Assembly: GCF_000786105.1 (NCBI RefSeq)
Contig: NZ_JTEV01000020.1
Span: forward strand, 47,025 to 111,024
Length of the DNA stretch: 64,000 nt
Source of the DNA: Bdellovibrio sp. ArHS
GTDB lineage: Bacteria > Bdellovibrionota > Bdellovibrionia > Bdellovibrionales > Bdellovibrionaceae
Direction: 5' to 3'
Below, piece after piece: positions 60,168 to 64,000 of the stretch. The stretch's first letter is position 1. The number at the start of each line of letters is the position of its first letter. Below the pieces are notes generated by a model. That model ran no database searches. It had not been told where the DNA came from and saw only the letters and a list, made by a program, of their open reading frames with translations. A program made the translations under genes and the position numbers.

Positions 60168-60980
60168 ATGTTGCAACAGTTTGTCGACAACTTGATATTT
60201 ATCGTCCAGCATCTGCGCGTGCAAGATGCTGTCGATATGCTTCTGGTGTGGATGGTGGTTTACCGGATTCTGGTTCTGATCAAAAGAACCGGCACCATCC
60301 AGATGCTTTCTGGGCTTGGAGTTCTAGCCATCGGGTACATCCTCAGTATTTGGCTGGAACTTTTTACGTTTAATTGGATCTTAGAAAAATTCTTCTCAAA
60401 TCTTTTTGTGATTGTGGTTGTCCTGTTCCAGGGCGAGATTCGTCGTGCCTTGGCTCACATCGGAAGCAATCCCTTCTTTAACGACGCTTCGACAATTCAG
60501 GAAACTCAGATTATCGAAGAGATCGCGAAAGGCGTCATCCTGACGGCGCAAAAAGGCTTCGGGGCTTTGGTGGTGGTTGAACGCGAAATCGTGATCGACT
60601 ATCACATCGAATTCGGTACCGAGATGGACTCGAAGGTTTCTGCGGAGCTGGTGGCTTCCATCTTCCATCCGGAAAGCCCCATGCATGATGGGGCTGTGTT
60701 GATTCGTAACGGAAAAATTCACTCTGCGGGCTGTTTCTTGCCTTTAAGTAAAAACCCGGCGTTGGACAAAAATTTGGGTACTCGTCATCGTGCCGCGATC
60801 GGCCTGACTGAAGAGACCGACGCGCTGGTGTTTGTGGTCTCTGAAGAAAATAAATCCATCGGTATCGTGCAAGGGGGACATCTAAGCCCGAATGTCGAGC
60901 TAGGTGATATTCGTAAAGCCCTGTATGAAACTTTTGGCCTTAAATACAAAGCCTTCTCTCAGCAAGGAGAGGTTCTGTGA
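60168..60980 (+). CDS. cdaA: CdaA-type diadenylate cyclase (c-di-AMP synthase)
   Basis: A 270-residue membrane protein with about three N-terminal helices and a DAC domain. The catalytic motifs DGA (PMHDGAVLI) and RHR (GTRHRAAIG) are intact, as is FQGEIRRAL, so it should make c-di-AMP from two ATP. GAGG precedes ATG 60168. It overlaps cdaR by four bases and is followed by glmM: the same three-gene order as in Firmicutes. Confidence 0.95.
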   Translation: MLQQFVDNLIFIVQHLRVQDAVDMLLVWMVVYRILVLIKRTGTIQMLSGLGVLAIGYILSIWLELFTFNWILEKFFSNLFVIVVVLFQGEIRRALAHIGSNPFFNDASTIQETQIIEEIAKGVILTAQKGFGALVVVEREIVIDYHIEFGTEMDSKVSAELVASIFHPESPMHDGAVLIRNGKIHSAGCFLPLSKNPALDKNLGTRHRAAIGLTEETDALVFVVSEENKSIGIVQGGHLSPNVELGDIRKALYETFGLKYKAFSQQGEVL

Positions 60981-61399
60981 AACGCCGTTGGTCCAATGTT
61001 ATCACTGAAAATTTCAGCTACAAAATTGTGGCTTTGTTTATCTCGTTGATCTTGTGGTTGACGATTTTGGGGCGACGCGATTTTGTGTTAAGTAAAAACA
61101 TTGATGTTGATTTGATCACGGCTCCGGGAACGCAGGTGGTGGCGCAGACGACAGACCATATCAAAGTAAAAGTTTCTGGTCCGCGTTCTTCCTTAAAAAA
61201 ATTCTTGGAGAGCTCTCTTTCTCAGGCTATCACACTTGATATTTCACAAAAGGGCGAAGGGGTGGTTTATGTAGACATCCCTTTGAATAAGATAGAGGTC
61301 CCATTGGGAGTAAGAATTCTGGGGGTGCGCCCCAATCAGATTCAAGCCGAAGTGGTTCCGGTAAGAGGTCAGACAAATGACGAACAAAAAGGTCAGTAA
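60977..61399 (+). CDS. cdaR: CdaR-like YbbR-domain protein
   Basis: A 140-residue protein with one N-terminal membrane helix (IVALFISLILWLTIL) and a single YbbR domain (VKVSGPRSSLKKFL, VVYVDIPLNKIEVPLGVRIL). In Firmicutes CdaR has several YbbR domains and tunes CdaA; here there is only one or a little more. GTG 60977 overlaps the cdaA stop (GTGA), and the 3' end overlaps glmM by 23 bases. Confidence 0.88.
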   Translation: MKRRWSNVITENFSYKIVALFISLILWLTILGRRDFVLSKNIDVDLITAPGTQVVAQTTDHIKVKVSGPRSSLKKFLESSLSQAITLDISQKGEGVVYVDIPLNKIEVPLGVRILGVRPNQIQAEVVPVRGQTNDEQKGQ

Positions 61400-62777
61400 A
61401 GTGGAAAAAAAGGTGAAGCTTTTTGGTACCGATGGCATTCGCGGTACAGCAAATCAGTGGCCGATGACACCGGATATGGTTGTCAAAATCGGCCAGGCTA
61501 TTGGTTATCTCTTACAAAAGGAAACGCACGGTTTACCGGTCACGTCTCCGCGTAAAGTGGTGATCGGAAAAGACACGCGTCTTTCCGGGTATATGATTGA
61601 ACAGGCTTTAGCCAGTGGTTTGAACTCCATGGGAGTATTCGTTCAGTTGGTAGGACCGCTACCGACACCGGGAATTGGCTATTTGACTCGAACGATGAGA
61701 GCGGCAGCTGGTATTGTGATCTCTGCGTCTCATAATCCCTTCCATGATAACGGTATTAAAGTTTTTGGTCCGGATGGTTTTAAAATTTCAGATGTGATGG
61801 AAAAGGAAATTGAACGTCTGGTGCTTGAAGAAGACCTGACGGAATTTCTGCCTCCTAGTAAAGAGATCGGCCGCACCAAGCGTATTGATGACTCTCAAGG
61901 TCGTTACATCGTTTATGTGAAGAGCACGTTCCCTCTTGAATACACACTGGATGGAATGCGTATCGTCTTGGATACGGCCAATGGAGCTTCTTATAAAGTG
62001 GCGCCTTCTGTGTTTCAGGAGTTGGGAGCTGAAGTTATTCAGTTGGGCGATGATCCAAATGGAACCAATATCAACGACAAAGTCGGCGCCCTGTATCCAC
62101 AAAAACTTTCCGAAGCGGTGATTCAATATCGTGCGGACGTGGGAATCAGTCTGGATGGCGATGCCGACCGCGTGATCATGGTGGATGAAAAAGGTGATAT
62201 CGTGAATGGCGACCGTATCCTGGCGATCTGTGCTTTGCATATGAAAGAGCGCGGACTTCTTAAAGGAAACACTCTTGTTGCTACTCAGATGTCCAATTTC
62301 GGCTTGGAAAAGCGCATGAACGAAGCTGGCATCAAGCTGGTTAAGACCGGTGTCGGTGATAAGTACGTTGTCGATGAGATGAGAAAAAATGGCTACAATC
62401 TGGGCGGCGAGCAGTCCGGTCATATTATATTCTTGGATCATACAACAACGGGTGATGGTTGTATTGCCGCTTTAAGTGTTCTTGCGGTGATGAAACAAAC
62501 CGGTAAGAAAATGAGCGAGCTGAACCATGTTTTTGAAGACATGCCTCAGGTTTTAATCAACTGTCGCGTTAAACGCCGTATGGAGCTTCATGAGATTGCC
62601 GGCTATGACAATCTGATTGCTAGCATCGAAAAGAAACTCGGCGGCGAGGGACGCGTTTTTGTTCGTTTCTCGGGAACTGAGCCGGTGATTCGGGTTCTTG
62701 TCGAAGGTTCAAATAAAACGCAGATCAGTCAATTTGCTGAAGAGATCGCATCGTTCTTAGAAAAAGAGTTATCATAA
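61377..62777 (+). CDS. glmM: Phosphoglucosamine mutase
   Basis: A 466-residue alpha-D-phosphohexomutase that makes glucosamine-1-phosphate for UDP-GlcNAc. KLFGTDGIRGTANQWPMTPD opens the family, the phospho-Ser loop is ISASHNPFHDNGIKVFG, the metal loop DGDADRV and the sugar-binding loop GEQSGHI. The start at 61377 is used; a GTG at 61401 would drop eight residues not needed by the family. It lies in an operon with cdaA and cdaR. Confidence 0.96.
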   Translation: MTNKKVSKVEKKVKLFGTDGIRGTANQWPMTPDMVVKIGQAIGYLLQKETHGLPVTSPRKVVIGKDTRLSGYMIEQALASGLNSMGVFVQLVGPLPTPGIGYLTRTMRAAAGIVISASHNPFHDNGIKVFGPDGFKISDVMEKEIERLVLEEDLTEFLPPSKEIGRTKRIDDSQGRYIVYVKSTFPLEYTLDGMRIVLDTANGASYKVAPSVFQELGAEVIQLGDDPNGTNINDKVGALYPQKLSEAVIQYRADVGISLDGDADRVIMVDEKGDIVNGDRILAICALHMKERGLLKGNTLVATQMSNFGLEKRMNEAGIKLVKTGVGDKYVVDEMRKNGYNLGGEQSGHIIFLDHTTTGDGCIAALSVLAVMKQTGKKMSELNHVFEDMPQVLINCRVKRRMELHEIAGYDNLIASIEKKLGGEGRVFVRFSGTEPVIRVLVEGSNKTQISQFAEEIASFLEKELS

Positions 62778-62778
62778 T

Positions 62779-63504
62779 ATGAAACATAAAATTCGTTTGG
62801 GTGTGAATGTAGATCACGTGGCAACGCTTCGCCAAGTGAGAGGCGGAACTACGCCTTATCCTAGTCTTTTAGATGCCGTTAAAGCTTCCGTTAAAGGAGG
62901 CGCCGAACAAATCACCATTCATTTGCGTGAGGACCGTCGTCATATTCAGTTGGAAGATCTTAAAGTTCTTTCTAAGGTGTGCCCTGTGCCTCTGAATTTA
63001 GAGATGGCTGCCACTGCGCAAATGGTGAAGTTTGCGAAGAAGTATCGTCCTGACTGGGTTTGTTTTGTTCCGGAAAAAAGAGCCGAGCTGACAACCGAAG
63101 GTGGATTGGACGTAAAGAAGGGCTTTAAGAAAATGGCCCCCATGGTTGAAAAGCTGGGACGTATCGGAATTGAAATTTCGATGTTCATTGAACCTTCCAT
63201 TGAACAAGTGGAAGCCTCTTATGAGATCGGTGCCGACGCTGTAGAGCTGCACACGGGAAAATGGGTTCTACTGACGGGTGCAAAAAAAGAAAAAGAATGG
63301 AAGCGCCTTGTAGACGCTGCTGAATGGGCCCACTACTTGGGAATGAACGTTCATGCGGGACACGGTCTTGATTATCAGCATGCAAAGCTGATAAATAAAC
63401 TTCCTCATCTTCAGGAAGTGAATATTGGTCATTCGTTGATTTGTTATGCTTTGGAAGACGGTCTTCAAGCTTCCGTCAGTAAGATGAGAAAGATCTTAAA
63501 GTAA
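62779..63504 (+). CDS. pdxJ: Pyridoxine 5'-phosphate synthase
   Basis: A 241-residue TIM-barrel enzyme of vitamin B6 synthesis, joining 3-amino-2-oxopropyl phosphate and deoxyxylulose phosphate. LGVNVDHVATLRQVRGG, ITIHLREDRRHIQ and the late NVHAGHGLDYQHA are PdxJ signatures. It begins one base after glmM and ends in a one-base overlap with tsaE. Confidence 0.96.
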   Translation: MKHKIRLGVNVDHVATLRQVRGGTTPYPSLLDAVKASVKGGAEQITIHLREDRRHIQLEDLKVLSKVCPVPLNLEMAATAQMVKFAKKYRPDWVCFVPEKRAELTTEGGLDVKKGFKKMAPMVEKLGRIGIEISMFIEPSIEQVEASYEIGADAVELHTGKWVLLTGAKKEKEWKRLVDAAEWAHYLGMNVHAGHGLDYQHAKLINKLPHLQEVNIGHSLICYALEDGLQASVSKMRKILK

Positions 63505-63965
63505 TGTCTGACGTTTTGAACTCGGAAAGAACAGTGAGAAATCTCAGTGAACTTAAAGAGTTCTGGAAAGAACTTTTACCGGCCCTTAAAGATCGCACCA
63601 TCCTCTTAATGAGTGGTGATGTGGGGGCTGGTAAAACAACTTCGGTGCAGTTGATTGCCGAACTCCTAGGCATGCGCGACGTTCAGTCGCCGTCCTTTGC
63701 CATCCATCTACGCTACGAAAATGCCGAAGGTCAGTCCCTAGACCATTTAGACCTCTATCGTCTCAAAGACGACGACGACCTAGAAAGTTCCGGCTTCTGG
63801 GATCTTTTCAGCCAACAAAAATCTCTAATAATCATCGAATGGGCAAACCGCCTCAACTACGAATTCCTACCCCTCAACTGGCAAAAAATAGAAATCCAAT
63901 TCCAAAAACTATCAGAAACCACCCGCAAAATAAAAACCCAAAAGGTGCCAGGGGACTTTTCCTAA
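63504..63965 (+). CDS. tsaE: TsaE, tRNA threonylcarbamoyl-adenosine ATPase
   Basis: A 153-residue P-loop ATPase that works with TsaB and TsaD on t6A modification of tRNA. GDVGAGKTTSVQLIAELLG is the Walker A region; SPSFAIHLRYE and LDHLDLYRLKDDDDLESSGF are the other family blocks; IIIEWANRL is Walker B. The last 70 or so codons are noticeably poor in G and rich in A/C compared with the start, and the gene ends in an inverted repeat. Confidence 0.92.
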   Translation: MSDVLNSERTVRNLSELKEFWKELLPALKDRTILLMSGDVGAGKTTSVQLIAELLGMRDVQSPSFAIHLRYENAEGQSLDHLDLYRLKDDDDLESSGFWDLFSQQKSLIIIEWANRLNYEFLPLNWQKIEIQFQKLSETTRKIKTQKVPGDFS

Positions 63966-64000
63966 CTGGCCTGCGTTGAACGCGCCAGGGTTAGGAAAAG
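63956..64000. repeat. Long inverted repeat at the tsaE 3' end
   Basis: CTTTTCCTAAC-TGGC (63956-63970) pairs with GCCA-GG-GTTAGGAAAAG (63984-64000) around a 13-base loop. The tsaE stop codon lies inside the left arm. It may be a terminator or part of a dispersed repeat; the window ends here. Confidence 0.6.

Noticed and set aside
61788..62441. A 217-codon minus-strand frame
   Set aside because: Antisense to glmM, which is intact and conserved; no start signal.
1..64000. CRISPR arrays, insertion sequences, rRNA genes, prophage genes
   Set aside because: No regularly spaced repeats, transposase or integrase motifs, rRNA sequence or phage structural genes were seen on either strand.

Overview
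The window looks like chromosome of a Bdellovibrio-type predatory bacterium (Bdellovibrionota). This is inferred from gene content: a TIGR02147-type regulator, many small secreted proteins of unknown function, a TtpC-type TonB locus, and mid-range GC with tightly packed, often overlapping genes. No species can be named from sequence alone. Almost all of it is coding. The one clearly accessory stretch is about 31.4-32.7 kb, next to a tRNA-Gly gene.

Layout. 0-7 kb: a DUF962 membrane protein, a secreted SH3/BNR-like protein, then an operon of 3-hydroxybutyryl-CoA dehydrogenase, enoyl-CoA hydratase and fused isobutyryl-CoA mutase (IcmF), which together fit isobutyryl-CoA breakdown through butyryl-CoA. 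7-15 kb: a GlsB-like membrane protein, a strongly repetitive Tyr/Arg/Cys-rich secreted protein, a FAD dehydrogenase, phosphatidylserine decarboxylase, two divergent QueD/PTPS paralogues with unusual active sites, and two secreted proteins, one with a BP74-like domain. 15-23 kb: feoAB run by overlap into two glycosyltransferases; facing them is a minus-strand sugar operon (wecE-like aminotransferase, rmlA, rmlB, GT4). 23-31 kb: a chemotaxis receptor, a secreted zinc peptidase, a YbhGFSR-like ABC exporter (adaptor, two ATPases, two permeases) and a secreted protein.

31.3-32.7 kb: tRNA-Gly(GCC), then an AT-rich island holding two very small ORFs with excellent ribosome-binding sites, bounded by 24-bp direct repeats, followed by a decayed gene that reads like an NHL/beta-propeller repeat protein. 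32.7-37 kb: tolC-macA-macB-like exporter. 36.9-46.7 kb: a minus-strand iron/nutrient-uptake operon: beta-helix protein, TonB-dependent receptor, ankyrin-like protein, ExbB, ExbD, DUF3450-like coiled-coil protein, a TtpC-like protein without its channel domain, TonB and a TPR-like protein. 46.9-52 kb: a TIGR02147 regulator, then a MarR regulator divergent from a TolC-EmrA-EmrB pump. 52-64 kb: housekeeping genes: pgsA, a thioesterase, glpX, small conserved proteins, an aldehyde dehydrogenase, tilS, ftsH, cdaA-cdaR-glmM (c-di-AMP synthesis and cell-wall sugar), pdxJ and tsaE.

The most striking unexplained signal is repeated use of short inverted repeats placed exactly over, or presenting, the Shine-Dalgarno sequence: at 9225-9255, 23168-23200, 30984-31023, 31873-31892 and 32068-32095. 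Four of the five precede genes for secreted or very small proteins. This suggests translational control by leader hairpins. Everything here was read by eye; no database search or folding calculation was run.
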